Source: Sclerotiophoma versabilis
Taxonomy: Eukaryota; Ascomycota; Dothideomycetes; Pleosporales; Didymellaceae
Length of the DNA stretch: 64,000 bases
Assembly (NCBI GenBank): GCA_012274445.1
Contig: JAAROD010000087.1
Coordinates: 806,001 to 870,000, forward strand
Direction of reading: 5' to 3'
Shown in pieces: positions 23,930 through 36,000 of the stretch; the first letter of the stretch is position 1, and every line of letters begins with the position of its first letter. The notes beneath the pieces are model-generated. The model was not told where the DNA came from, made no database searches, and was given only the letters and a program-made list of their open reading frames with translations. Made by a program: the position numbers and the translations under genes.

Positions 23930-24970
23930 ATGCACTCCACACTTCAGATTCTCCTTGCTATCTTCTCACTGCTCATAGCAACCTTCTCCCATCCCACTGA
24001 GCACCCCTCATGGACACCCCTTGCTGCCCTCCCCGTCCCACGACAAGAACACAGCACCGTCTTCCTCCCGCCAACCACCCTCGCAGTCCTGGGCGGCATC
24101 ATCCCAACAAATTCCTCAAGCATAATGCCCATCATCACAACTTCCCTTGTGCAATTCTATTCCATCTTGAACAATACATGGACGCACTCCGCACCCCTCC
24201 CGCGCGCAATGAACCACATCAACGCCGCGGTTATTAATGGTGAAATCTACGTTCTGGGCGGGTTGGCAGATCTAGGCGAGCCAGAGCCAGCGTGGCGCGC
24301 AGTGGGGGACTCGTTTGTGTATTCACCTGCGCGCGGTGTGTGGTCGAGGGTTCCGGCATTGGCCTTAGGAGACGCTCGAGGAAGTGCGGCAGTGGGCGTG
24401 TATGGCTCGCTCATCGTTCTTGCAGGCGGGATGACAGATCTCGAGCTGTCTGGTAACCAGAGTCAGAGCTCGGTTTCAGTCGTCAGCATATTTGATACGA
24501 GGAAGAGACGGTGGTTGGATGTGCCACAGAAGGCGAGGTGCATGCCCGAGGCGAGAGATCATGCTGCCGCTGCTGTTGTGGAGGGGAAGATATATGTCCT
24601 TGGTGGTAGAGACCAGGGGCAGGAGAATGTCAAAGATACCGTTTATGTTCTCAATCTAGAGAACATTGGTGCCGGGTGGAAGAGCAGCCATGCGCGGATG
24701 CCCACGGCGAGGGGAGGTGTTGCGGCAGGCGTGGTAGGCAGCAAGGTTTATGTGTTCGGTGGTGAGGGGAACCAAGGAATGGATAGCGGCGTGTTTGATC
24801 AGGTTGAGGTGTATGACACGAAAATTGATCGATGGGAAGGCGCTGGACAGATGAGGGTGCCGAGGCACGGAACATATGCTGTCAGTGTAGGGCAACGAGT
24901 TTATATCCCTGGGGGAGGTGTAAGGCAAAGTGGAGCGCCTGTGGAAGATTTTGATGTATTCGAGCTTTGA
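23930..24970 (+). CDS. Secreted kelch-repeat beta-propeller protein
   Basis: An intronless 346-aa protein with an N-terminal signal peptide (MHSTLQILLAIFSLLIATFS). The remainder is a row of kelch repeats: LAVLGG, IYVLGG, LIVLAGG, IYVLGG, VYVFGG and VYIPGG, each followed by a segment ending in a conserved Trp (NNTWTHSAPLPR, RGVWSRVP, KRRWLDV, DRWEGAGQMRVPRHG). About six blades are visible, enough for a complete propeller. It lacks the domains of galactose oxidase and shows no obvious catalytic residues, so a binding role at the cell surface or outside the cell is likely. Several N-x-S/T sites fit secretion. It converges on the DUF3500 gene with 127 bases between stops. Confidence 0.88.
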   Translation: MHSTLQILLAIFSLLIATFSHPTEHPSWTPLAALPVPRQEHSTVFLPPTTLAVLGGIIPTNSSSIMPIITTSLVQFYSILNNTWTHSAPLPRAMNHINAAVINGEIYVLGGLADLGEPEPAWRAVGDSFVYSPARGVWSRVPALALGDARGSAAVGVYGSLIVLAGGMTDLELSGNQSQSSVSVVSIFDTRKRRWLDVPQKARCMPEARDHAAAAVVEGKIYVLGGRDQGQENVKDTVYVLNLENIGAGWKSSHARMPTARGGVAAGVVGSKVYVFGGEGNQGMDSGVFDQVEVYDTKIDRWEGAGQMRVPRHGTYAVSVGQRVYIPGGGVRQSGAPVEDFDVFEL

Positions 24971-25097
24971 CTTGGCCGCTGAAGGTGGTATATTTGGGGT
25001 TCGATATCAATTGTCAGTAGTACATGAAACAACCTTTGGTGATTGAAGAAACCGCTGAAATTGATCATGGCTAAAGCGATGTGCCAGCATTCAGGAA

Positions 25098-26469
25098 TCA
25101 CTGCAACCTCTCCTCCCCCTTCCGGATAGCTTGCCCATAATCTCCCGCGTTCGGCGTCCTCAAGATCGTGTGCGTATGAAACTTTGCAGGCTCCTTGTTC
25201 GCCAAGAAAACACCCGAATGGTGATCAAACTCAACCAAGATGACCGGACTCTGGACGCGGAAATAGTACGCATCGTCATCGCCGTAGCCTCCAATCCAGC
25301 AGAAGTACGTCTCGTCGAAGCTCTCCTTGACTTGCTCGAGCTTGAGTGCTCGGGATCTGGTGGGATGGTACAGCAGAAACTCGTTACAAATGTCCAGGAT
25401 GAGTTGCTGTTGCGAGGATGTGAGGTCGGAGGCCAGCACACCTTCGTAGGGGACGATACGGTTGTCGCGGAATGCGCCACAGCGGTGGCGTTGATCGTCA
25501 GGACCCCATGTGTCAGTGATGAGTTCGTCGCGTTTCGATTCGTCATTGTTGGAGTTTCCATAGACTTGCTTCATGCCAGGGTCTCGCAAGTTCTTGAAGA
25601 TCTGTGCAGTGTCTTGCTGTTCAGGTTTCAGGCTTTGCATCAACTGCAGGCCGAGATTGCCTTCTTTGTGGAGGATCTCGGTGCCCTTCCACTGGCCTTC
25701 ATCGATAATGTTAGGTTCTGCGCCGGTGAATGAGGGACTCAGGACGATCTGGCTACCCTTAAAAAAGCATGCAATGTCGAGATGGTGGCCATATAGTAAC
25801 CATCCCCACGGTGACGATGGAGATGAGGAAGGTGTGCCGAAAACGAGGAAGTTGTACGAGTATTTGTTCATGATGTTAGGAAGTTTGACAACCTCACCGA
25901 GAAAGTGGTTGATGTGCATAGCGGAGAGAGCTTTCTTATATCCCTCTGGTGATAGCGATGCTTCCACTATCTTCAAAATAGATTGTGCTATCGATTCAGA
26001 GACTGTTTTGATCAGTTTCCAGTCTAGACACACAAGTTGAATGACTTCACTTACCCTCTTCGAGTCGGATGCCAAAGGGCCGTAACAGGAATTCGGGGTT
26101 ACTCCATGCTCTCCATTCTCTGGCGTTTATTCGGTAGGAAAGCTGCTTTTTCTGTTCCTCGTTCAATTCAGTGTATAGTCCTTCGATCTTCTTGACAACG
26201 CTTTCGGTATCGAAGCCCTCATCTCTTGCTTCGAACAAGCCATCTCTTATATTGCCATCGTTGGTCACACCCTTGTATGGCTCGGCAAGCAGCTTTTCCC
26301 AGACTTTGGTAAGATCGTAGAGCCATGGTGGTCTCCGGTTGTCTTGCATATCCTTGGCATACTCGTAGACCGTTTGCTTAGCAGCTGTTGTGAAACGGGG
26401 TGAACTCAAGTCATGAAGATGCTGTCGAAAAGCAACAGATGCCTCATCAAACGAATTCCTTCTGGCCAT
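25098..26469 (-). CDS. DUF3500 family protein
   Basis: Two exons, 26469-26055 and 26002-25098, joined at a GTAAGT...CAG intron with agreeing phase, give 439 aa. The family signature is clear at the C-terminal end: LVEFDHHSGVFLANKEPAKF, HTHTILRTPNAGDYG. Earlier segments, SAMHINHFLGEVV, WLLYGHHLDIACF and LSPSFTGAEPN, are also conserved in this family. The many His residues in hydrophobic contexts suggest a metal site, but no activity has been established for DUF3500 proteins as far as I know. There is no signal peptide; the protein starts MARRNSFDEASVAF. Fungal copies often sit near secondary-metabolism or catabolic genes, and here a tannase gene follows upstream. Confidence 0.87.
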
Positions 26470-27214
26470 ATTTGGTGTTTGGTATCAGCTATAATTGTCG
26501 AACTGGTGGTGACTGTTGCTTCGAAAGATAGAGAGTGCGCAGTCAACAAGCTTGTGGTAAACGGCTGTGCACCAAGCTGATGCCTTCCGTGACGTTTCAA
26601 GTGATGAAGCGCGGCCTCGGATTTGATCCCGAATCTGATTGTGGTTTTCTTTGACGCTCCAGTCGGATCGCGAGTCCGATGTAGCGGCTGAAGACAACCG
26701 GATCACAGTTTTTCCCCAAGTTGATGGCCGCGTTGTGTTGCGCGGCTCGATTCCGCTATGAAAGTAACAACAGGAATATCACTTAGCCAGAAACCGGTAC
26801 GCGAAATGACCTTCCTTCGATATAAGAATTGTGATGGGGGCCGCGTCTTAAGGTACCCCACAAACAGCCTCATTTGCTAGCGCGGGGCATTCTGGGCCCC
26901 CCCCCCCCCGGAAACAACTTCGGCTGGGTTACGGCTGCAGAAATACATCCGTGCAACGAACATCTTGAGATATTCGTACAAACATTGGCACATCAAGGGT
27001 GCACGATGCGATTGTCTAGTGACGAGATTAGCGCAGCGCTCATTGATCGTTGTACAACACAACCAACTGAATTGTTTCGCATCCTAAGAAGTGACACATG
27101 TTGCAGGGCGTTGGCATTAGACATCGCCAACCACATACCCATACAAGCTTTTAATTTTTATGTGGTCATGTGTGTCTAGGTATTGGCTACACATAGAGGT
27201 TTCAGATCCAGTAC
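26470..27214. other. Intergenic region with a C13 tract
   Basis: This holds the promoter of the DUF3500 gene and the 3' region of the tannase gene. A run of 13 C residues occupies 26897-26909. Open frames are short and not domain-like. Confidence 0.6.
26897..26909. repeat. C13 homopolymer tract
   Basis: Thirteen consecutive C residues on the plus strand, preceded by GGG. It is the third long C/G run in the first 27 kb. Confidence 0.85.
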
Positions 27215-28895
27215 CTAGTACAGACTCTTGCACTCCCAGTTGGCAGCTTCATCAGTGTCTCCCTTCCCGATGTATTTGGCCTGCTGTGGATAGATGCAAA
27301 TCGGCCTCTGTCGCAGAACCTTATCATGTGTCGTGTCGTTTACATACTTGGTGCCAATGATGTATTCAGGCACTCTACCCTCTTCGACCCAAGCCATCAC
27401 CGCCTTGAGCACATCATGCTCCTCATCCTCGAACCCTGGGACACTGTATACATCATCTGCAAGAGCAACCTGCTGGTTGCCGCCTGCGAAATACCATGAC
27501 GCATTCATGCTGGCCTGCGTGCCAGAACAGTGGCCCATACCAGGTACAAGGAAATACTTGAAGAACTCGTCCACGTTGATGCCTTGCGGCTTCAAGGTCC
27601 GAGTCAAGTGTTCGTAGAAGTAAGGAGTTGAGCCAGTTGGAATGAGGGGATCTGCCATACCATGATATGAAAGAATCTTGCCGCCTTTGGCGTGGAAGCG
27701 GGACAGATCAAAGCCTACAGTTGCGTTTCCAGGATTGACGGCTTGAGACTGAGTGACGATATTGTCGTTGTAGTTGGTGAAGTTCCACCCAGGTCCTTTT
27801 CCGAGGAAATATTGCACGTACTGCGTGCCAAGCGAGTTGGGTGCGTTGCCCGAGAAGAACACGGGCTGTCCTTCGCTGCCGAGCCAAAAAGATGGGAAGA
27901 TAAACGTGTTGTTTTCGCCGACATAGTCGCTGAAGATATTGTATACTGTATTGAGCTGAGCTCCTGTGAAGCAGGATGTGGCGTTGACGGAGTTGGTGCT
28001 TTCAGAGCCGCAAAGTAGAGTTGTAGGCTGGAAGTTGCAGCCCAGAGGGTCTGAGATAATGTTGTCGATAACGCCATCTTGAGCATCGCACTGCTTGATA
28101 ATCTCCGAATTCAAGGTGGAGAATAATACAGGTGGAATATGGTAGTCAGCCGTGGTGGGAAGATTGTAGAGCGCAATACGAACAGTCCAGGGCTGAAGGT
28201 GGCTTGTCCACCATGCTGGGGCACCAGCAACAATGCCATCGAAGTCCTCAGGGTAGTACTCCGCCTCCTTTAAGCCTTGACGTCCCCCGGTGGAGCACCC
28301 AGAATAGTAGCTGTATGTTACGTTCTGCTTATAGTATGCCGCAGTGATCTGCTTTCCGATGACGACGGAACCATGCATGGCAAGATGGCCCCAGTTTTCA
28401 ACATGATCTGGTTGATTATATGCCCAGGTGCCGTCGCCGGTGGTAGAGTTGTGCCCGGTATCTGTTGAGATGGCAGCAAAGCCGTAACGTACACCAGCAG
28501 CCTGAGGTTAGGTTAGCATCTGAGAAAATTGAGGCTGTGACGGAAGTCACCATATCAGCATAGTTGATGCCTCCAGCAAAGCCACCATTGCCAACAGCCA
28601 GGAATCTGCTATTCCATTCTTCGGGAAGGAAGATGCCAAATCCAAAAGTGGTATTGCCAATCGACTTGACTTGGATCGAGGCAGCACACAAAGCTGGCAG
28701 ACTGGGCGGACTATCAGGATAGCCAGTGTCGCTCTTAGGCACCTCGAATGTCGTGTTCGCCGCAATGAGATATGCGAAGTTGACACTGGCACCCTCAGGC
28801 AGTGCAGCTTGGATCGTGCTCGGTGTACAGGTGGAGTTCAATGCCTGCGCGGCTCCAACGAGCGCAGCACTACCGAACAAAGCTTGCCACATCAT
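27215..28895 (-). CDS. Secreted tannase / feruloyl esterase
   Basis: Two exons, 28895-28551 and 28501-27215, join in phase 0 across a GTGACT...CAG intron and encode 543 aa, typical for fungal tannase-family enzymes. It begins with a signal peptide (MMWQALFGSAALVGAAQA). The CS-D-HC catalytic arrangement of the family is present: nucleophile Ser in GCSTGGRQGL, Asp in SYHGMADPLIPTGS, and His followed by Cys in PGMGHCSG. The two Cys next to Ser and His form the family's characteristic disulfide. Many N-glycosylation sequons fit an extracellular enzyme. It should cleave esters of gallic, ferulic or related acids in plant cell walls and tannins; tannase and feruloyl esterase B cannot be told apart here. 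It diverges from an FAD-dependent aromatic hydroxylase. Confidence 0.94.
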
Positions 28896-29868
28896 GCTGA
28901 CCCAAGGCTACTTGCAAAAAGAACAACTGAGATGTAGGAGTTGGGATATCGAGATCTCGTGATCTGCGAAATATTGTCTCTTACACGCTTTAACATTGCA
29001 AGGTCTAAAGCAAACCCTTGATGCAGCTAACCTCACCGAAGCGGAGGATCGATAGATCCACCGTTGCCTTAGGCCTGCAACTGGCCCACCTCCATTCGTG
29101 GCTCGGGTTTGCGGCTAATTTGCTGGTCAATCCTGTGGAGCAGTTGATCTTCCCCTACACGACGTACAGAGACATGATCGGTTGTACAGAACATGACTCA
29201 CGCCGTACCGCTGTTGAAACCAAGAGCCTAGCGGCTCTAATGGCTTGTGTTGATGGGCTCAAGCGTGTACAAATTGTTCTACTTGATTGTATCGGAGGTG
29301 GCACAATGTGTTGAAAGTCGATAGTAAGTGTGCAGCGATGCAAGAACGGCAGAGCGCAACGTCGGCAGCTGCCATTAGTGGCGAAGATGACGCTAACATG
29401 TGGACCCCGCCTCGGTGGTTTGTGCGGCAGATGTAGACCACGGTCCTTGTCCAGGCGACTTCCTATGAGACTTCTCCAAGTTTCACGTGATATGGGGGTA
29501 CTCCCCGGCCGAGGTTGGTGCCATAGGTCACGTTGCGCTTTTCGACGAAGTCCAATCAGATATTGCTGACGTATATGACCGCGGAATCGAAGACGGGTAA
29601 GCGTTCTTCCAGACCTCGGTGATAGATTGACCACCGCAGGGAACGAGCTCCGTGAAATTTGGAGAAATTGTAAATGTCTATGAAGTCGTTATGAAGATAT
29701 AGAAGCCTTCAGAAAGCTCCTCTCAAGACAATTTGAGTAGATCAACAACTTCAACCGCTGCACCAACTAGAAGGATACCCCGTTACGCGTCAAAAGTTCC
29801 CTGCCAAAGCTTGGAGCATAGCTTCAAACACCAAAACCACAATCACTTGGAAAGAGTTGGATCGTAAT
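28896..29868. promoter_or_regulatory. Shared upstream region of tannase and FAD monooxygenase
   Basis: This 973-base region lies between two divergent genes whose predicted activities could act in sequence on plant phenolics, so it may carry shared regulatory sites. Frames inside are short. I could not pick out a convincing TATA box or a repeated factor-binding motif by eye. Confidence 0.45.
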
Positions 29869-31200
29869 ATGGCAGACAATCTAAGAGTAGCAATCATTGG
29901 CGCAGGCATGGGAGGTCTCGCCACAGCGCTCTCCCTGGCAAAAGCCGGCCACAAAAACATCACAGTTTACGAGCACGCGTCAAACCTCGGCTTCGTAGGC
30001 GCAGGCATCCAGCTAGCACCCAACATGGCTACTATACTCGATAAGCTGGGTGTCTGGAAGCAAATCGCCGCCGAAGCCGTGCAATGCGCCAACACGTCCA
30101 TCCGCGAAGGCGCCTCAGACAAGGAACTTGGCTACGTCGACCTGAGCTACGTCAAGGAGAAGTACGGTTATCCACACATGGTCGGGCACCGCGCTTCACT
30201 CGCAGGCGGCCTTTACGAAGGCTGCCAGAAGGAGAGCGGGATCACATTCAGGTTCGGCAACACCATCACGGACGCGCAGTTTGGCGCCAAACCCACCTTT
30301 AGAGTGACGAATAACAAGACTGGCGAGACAGAGGACGTGGAATGCGACGTTCTGCTCGGCTGCGACGGCATCAAAAGCAATACTCGGGTCGCCATGCTGA
30401 AAGAGCTAGGTGAGACGGCGACGGTTAAGGACTCAGGTCAAGCCGCCTACCGCATCATGCTTACTCGCGAGCAAATGGCTCCATACCCTGAGCTACTCAA
30501 GCTCATTGATAGTGATACTGTGACACGCTGGATTGGCGAGAAGAAACATATCATCGCGTATAGCATCCACAACAAGCAAATCTATAATCTATCAACGGCA
30601 CAGCCAGACGCCAATTTTGCCGGTGCGCCGGACGCGCAGTACACGACTAAGGGTAGCAAGAGCGCGATGTTGGAGGTGTACAAAGACTTTTGCCCTATGA
30701 TTCAAGACATGCTCAATTTGGTACCGGAGGGCGAGGTCGTAGAGTGGAAGTTGAGGGTCCATGATCCTTTGCCTACATGGATCAGTGATAGCATGGCGTT
30801 GGTGGGCGATGCGTGTCATCCCACGCTGCCACACATGGCGCAGGGTGCGGCTCAGGCGATCGAGGATGGCGCTGTCCTCGGCGTAGTGCTTGCGCCCTCA
30901 AGGTTGGGTGATGCAAGCCCGGACACAATCAACAAGGCGCTGAAACTATATGAGAAGCTGAGAAAGCCAAGAGCGGAGACACTCGTTGAGCTTGCCGCGC
31001 AGAGTGGGCGGAACATGCATCTGGGTGCTGGTAAGGCGAAGGAAGAGCGAGATAAGCAGTTCGCCGCGCTCAAGCTTGGCGGTGGCAAAGTTCCAGACAA
31101 GTGGGCGGATGCTGAAGTTCAGGCCATGGTCTATGGAACTAATGTAGTGACACTAGCCGAGGAGCTGTGCCAGGAGGAAGGTCTAGTAGCAAAGCTTTAA
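29869..31200 (+). CDS. FAD-dependent aromatic hydroxylase (salicylate hydroxylase-like)
   Basis: An intronless 443-aa group A flavoprotein monooxygenase. The dinucleotide-binding GAGMGG is at residues 11-16, the NAD(P)H/FAD-linked DG motif is in GCDGIKSNTR (Asp near 166), and the GD motif is in ALVGDACHPTLPHMAQGA (Asp near 314). Other family-typical segments are GFVGAGIQLAPNM and EDGAVLG. Such enzymes use NAD(P)H and oxygen to hydroxylate, sometimes with decarboxylation, small aromatic acids such as salicylate or hydroxybenzoates. Start: the ATG at 29869; the open frame upstream starts only with TTG. There is no signal peptide, so it is intracellular. The tannase diverges upstream and an MFS transporter converges 157 bases downstream, which suggests aromatic-acid catabolism. 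Close relatives also act in secondary metabolism, so the substrate is open. Confidence 0.92.
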   Translation: MADNLRVAIIGAGMGGLATALSLAKAGHKNITVYEHASNLGFVGAGIQLAPNMATILDKLGVWKQIAAEAVQCANTSIREGASDKELGYVDLSYVKEKYGYPHMVGHRASLAGGLYEGCQKESGITFRFGNTITDAQFGAKPTFRVTNNKTGETEDVECDVLLGCDGIKSNTRVAMLKELGETATVKDSGQAAYRIMLTREQMAPYPELLKLIDSDTVTRWIGEKKHIIAYSIHNKQIYNLSTAQPDANFAGAPDAQYTTKGSKSAMLEVYKDFCPMIQDMLNLVPEGEVVEWKLRVHDPLPTWISDSMALVGDACHPTLPHMAQGAAQAIEDGAVLGVVLAPSRLGDASPDTINKALKLYEKLRKPRAETLVELAAQSGRNMHLGAGKAKEERDKQFAALKLGGGKVPDKWADAEVQAMVYGTNVVTLAEELCQEEGLVAKL

Positions 31201-31357
31201 GTCACGTGCCAATATGGTTGTACCTTTTAATATCACGTTTTGCGAATTCAGTAGAGCAATATTTCAAACTATATCATTGTATGTTCATGCTGGAAAAAAA
31301 GCTTCTCCATATCGCAGCAAGCGTTTGAGTAAGCATGACAAAGTAGTAGCACGAGCT

Positions 31358-33028
31358 CTACAACCTGTTGCTCATATTACTATGGAGCGCCATTCCCTTC
31401 CAGTGGCAGAACGCAACAGGAATCAAGGAACCTACAACCAACATGGCGGCCATGATACCAGCGCTGGGAGCCAGTCCCACGTTGGTGAACATGTCTGGGA
31501 ACCAGAAAGGACCAATGAAACCCCATGTCTGCCTTACAAGCGTTATGAACACACCAATACTACCAGCCTCATCCGGATAGCAGTCAATGGCGTACGTGAT
31601 CAACACCGTTGTAACGATCTGGTTGCCCGCCGCTGCAATACCGGCACCAACAATGGGTGTAACATTCCAGTGACCGTCAGGAGCCTGTTCGATGCGGACC
31701 AAGAAGACAACCAGGCCGCAGATTGTGAGTAAGATGCCAAAGTAGCTCAACCACAATCTAAACTCGGGCTCGGGTTTTTTGGGCGCAGTCTTTCTCGCAC
31801 GAGCACGCATCCACAGATCACTCGAGTGACCGCCAATCTGTTCACCGATGATGGAACCAATGATGAGACCGAGGAATTGCAGCCCAAGTTGCTTGGAGTT
31901 GAAGTGAAACTTCTCGCCAAAGAGCTGAGGAATCTCGACAGTTGTTAGCACAGAGGCGAAGAGAAAGACCATCGCGTATGCACAGGCTGGGATCATGACG
32001 CAAGGATACTTGGCCAGTCGCAAAGGCGAAATGAACTCTAGAGCGGTGATCGGTGTAGGGTCGATGCGGCGGAACTTGAGGTACGACTCCCTGAAAGCTG
32101 CAAAGCCAGACACAGCATGCTCGGCGTTGTTGTGACGGATGAAGCGTGACTCAGGACCAAAGAGGGTATACAGAACCAATTGGACGCCATTGATCTTATG
32201 GCTTTGTCAGCGAATACCCAGTGTGTACAGGTGAATAGATGACTTACAATGGCCAGAATCCAGAAAATCCATCGGTAACCCTCATAGTACGTAACAAAGC
32301 CGAAGATGAGAGGCGCAAGTGGTATGCCTAGAGTGATCATAACGGTCCATACGCCCATGTACTTTGCTCTCTCTTTCTTAAAAAAGGTCTCGACTACAAC
32401 TGCACTACCAATAGCATTAGGGGGCGAAATGAAGAAGGCCTGGAGGGCACGGCAAGCGGCCATGGCTGCGTAAGTCTTGCTCTTCGCACAACCAATATTA
32501 AACGCAAGACTGCCGATGAGGGAGATAATGAAGATGGGTCTACGACCGTAGCGTGTTGAGAGAGGTCTCCAAAACAACGGTGCACCTCCAAGAATGGCAA
32601 TTTGTAACGAGGTCAGGTACGAGGTTCTCTGCAGGCTGACACCAAGGTCTTCTGCAATGTTTTCGTACGCTGGAATGATGGCTGAGGCTGGGAATGCACA
32701 CATGCAAGCATGGAACGCAACAAAGACGAGGTTAAGGATTTTCTGTGTAGCCTTATCAGTATCTTGGTAAAAGCATAATTCCAGGGAGTTATACCTTCCT
32801 AGCTGGCCAGTTATATGGGTCGGCATCACCCATAGTAGGCATGGGATCGAGTTCCAGCGTGCCATGTCTCTGTAGCAGGTATTGACGGTGCTCTTCTGAG
32901 AGATGGGAAGCCTCAACAGGATCGAGATAGGTTCCATGAGTATTGGCATGCTCGAGATCCTCGCTGTATTGAGGAACATCGGAGATGAGCTCCTTGTCGT
33001 TCGAGATGCGTTCAGTTGCAGTGGCCAT
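31358..33028 (-). CDS. MFS transporter, DHA1/HOL1-like
   Basis: Three exons, 33028-32795, 32742-32248 and 32194-31358, all phase 0 with GT-AG introns, encode 521 aa. A hydrophilic N-terminal tail of about 80 residues ends in DPYNWPARK, typical of fungal DHA1 drug/proton antiporters. Around twelve hydrophobic segments follow. The motif A loop reads STRYGRRPIF between helices 2 and 3, and RWIFWILAI marks a later helix. A long cytoplasmic loop splits the two halves, as usual. The closest group by sequence feel is the HOL1-like set, which exports or imports small organic cations and metabolites. Direction and substrate cannot be read from sequence. Its neighbours, an aromatic hydroxylase and a tannase, suggest transport of a phenolic or of an associated metabolite. 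Confidence 0.91.
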
Positions 33029-36000
33029 GATCGTCCAAAGTCTGGCACGACGTGCAAATGTCAGGGGAGGATGGTTCGATAAAGATCAGAGCGACAGCGC
33101 TGTGGCCCTCTTGTACCGATTATCTGGAGCCCACGGGGTAACAAGGTGGCCGTGGAGTCCCCGGATGGTGGTAGCGCGGCCCATGGGGTTTGAAACGGGA
33201 ATAATTGTGGGCTTTCGTCACAATGGCATCGCTAGGCCTTGCAATCTCGCCAACCATTCCAGACCAAGACAACGGCAGCTGCGTACGGTAGTGGTCGCTA
33301 GACTATGCTTGTTTGTTGAGTCCACATTGCTTGACAAGCGAACTCCTGGGTGGGTCGCGGCAGACTGGCAATGAAAATCGGCATTTGATCGCTCATACAG
33401 TGGGTACCGGTTCCGTTTTAATTGATCAGCAGAGCACATAATCTCTACTGGTCGCGGAATTGTACAAAAACTGTCTCTGAAGGACGTCGAAATGTTGTGG
33501 TGGACATGAAAGCCTTTCCGCACCCAAGCTTCACAGAAAAGCTTGGTTTTGCGGTTGTGACCTCATCCGTGAACGCCATGATCGCTTGCTCGGCGCAACC
33601 CAGCCGACGCGTCAATTTCAACCAGCCGCCAACAATTTCCTTATGTGCAGATGAATCTCATAAGCCAGAATGCCTGGACCACATATTGCACGCACATCCT
33701 AACCGCGGCGCTTGCCGGGGCGAGTGAGTGACGGTGTGTGTTCCACCCAGTCTTCAAATAAGTACCTGGCAGGTGACTTGCTTAAAGGCGTTGGATGAAG
33801 TTCCGATGTCGAGGATGAGATTCGCGTCAGGGTGCGCCACAGCTTGTCCCTAAAGTGAAAGCTATACATCGTGACAGGATATTGGAGCCGTCTCAGCGCT
33901 GCCATGGTTGCCGGGATGACTACTAATCCGACGTCTGCCGGTAATTTCGCGAAGAGCGAGCGAGCATCAGATCTTCAAAAAGTGGAGTTCAATCATGTAC
34001 GAAGACGTACATGTAAAGGAAAAGGGTAAGAACGGAAGAACAATGCTGATGTAATCAGCGAGCGTGACCACACGGCCTCGTGAGGTCATCGACATTGGAA
34101 CATCATACCTCTCACAAGCAATCTGGCTACGAAATCTCTACAAGTACTTGTCTGTATTCATCAACACCCTTCGGTGATGCATTCGATTGCATTAGATTCG
34201 TCAAGGCTCTTCGCTGTTGCCGAAAGTAGGAGTATCAAATCCGGGCCGACTCTTAGCAGTGCATCCATGCATTTGCTTTCCGCCAATTACAATTCTTGGT
34301 ATGTCGCTCGTGGTCTTGATACAAGATCAGAAGCACATCAGGGTAATGCTTTCTAACACCTCTCAAGCAAGCAATCCCCGCCCTTGAAACCCTTGATGCA
34401 ACCACGCTCCTACAAAGTATCAAAGAGAAGACATTGTATGGTATCGAGAACAGAGGAGTCCAAAGCCGACGTCGAGGCAACATCATCGTCTCTGGGGTGT
34501 CTGGGTGTTGGCCATAAGAAGACGTTATCTGGCGCAAGAGTAGTCTTGTCAACAATTTGATATGGCCAATTCCAGGTCGTGCAGGTGATGCCTTTGTCAA
34601 AGCTATAAGTGGCCGTGAGTCTAGGCGCAATGGCATTCCACTATCGGTGATATTCTGCGTTCCTTAGACTGACAATGACACCGATATCGAGTCACTGGCC
34701 ACTATCACATAGCTTGCATTTTGTACTCGTAGTTTCATTCGGTCTATATGAGTGATCTTCCATTGCAAAGTTCCAACCATTAGGCAGCCCAAGCAGATCA
34801 GAGCAAAGCTTGACTCGTGATACTTGCAGGATGAAATCAATAGTAACCACAACTCATAACCACCAAAGACAGCTCTGTGATGACTTGAGCTTAGCTCTAG
34901 TTCTCGGGGCGCGATGTGGTACGCAAAGGGTTGTTTAACGTGCAGGGATATTCCCAGCATTTTGTCATCTTATCGGTCAGAATCCAGGCTTGACGGGGTA
35001 GAGGCTATACCCTACATAGATTGAAGTTGAGGCTCACGTTACTGTGATGACTGCCTCGGGCTTCAAAATTTCTGCTCGTGCGAAACGTCAAAGTTTCCAA
35101 CATGCTGATTCCAGTTGTTCAGTCAAATTGAGTCAGCGGGGCTCGCACAGAACCTCTACCTAGCGTGTTCTTCTTCTATAATCTTCCTTTGTCCAGTAAT
35201 AACACCAAGACTGCAATTGTGTTCTGTCAGTCCATACTTGCTCGTATCGTATAGCTGTAAGTCCAAGCAAAGAGTTCTATCGACTCATGTTTGGTCGAAA
35301 GATTGAAGCCTTTACACTCTATCCATCGGTTCATGGTCCTTGAATAGGTGCAGTCTTTCAGACGACTTCCTGGAGATCGCTGCTTGCAAATGTGGCTTGC
35401 AGGTGAAGTAAAGATTGACGAGAGATTTTGAGATTTCAAGAAGAATACAATTTGGCCGACAAGACGTGAATAATGGTCTCCATACGGATTTAGAACGTCT
35501 GAAGGTATTTCACACAGTTGCTGTCGATCAGAACAGACTCAGTCGCGCACCTCAAGTGGCCTTACTCGGTTACGCAATGGCTCGAGTGACTCTATGGATC
35601 CAGTTCTCTGCTGTGAAGCAGCACAAAGATACTATACAGAACTCTCGTTAGCAAGGTTTCGTCTTTTTCGAGCCGCCTCAAGAGTAGAGGTTCCGTCATG
35701 CTGCAGCAAGTTTCAATATTGTGGCAGAGCTGCATGAGTTTCACTTCTTGCCCATGTGGTTTGCAAGACCTGCTCTTCTCGTGTGTGTTTGCCTGATTCT
35801 AAGAGAAAGCCTGGTACATCCAAGATATGGATTCTGGCACTCGTTGATGATTTTGCGAAGGATGGGCTCTGATAATAGTAAAACTTGTCCCAGGTACCTT
35901 TCATGATGTCGTTGCCGTTGTTTTCAAGGGCTTCAACAAACCCAGCCTCTGTCGCATATGTGTTGATTTCTAGCATCGCCCCCACAAGGACATCCCAAGT

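Noticed and set aside
25131..25733. A 200-aa plus-strand frame opposite DUF3500
   Set aside because: The minus-strand protein has the family signature HHSGVFL and a matching intron; the plus frame is a shadow.
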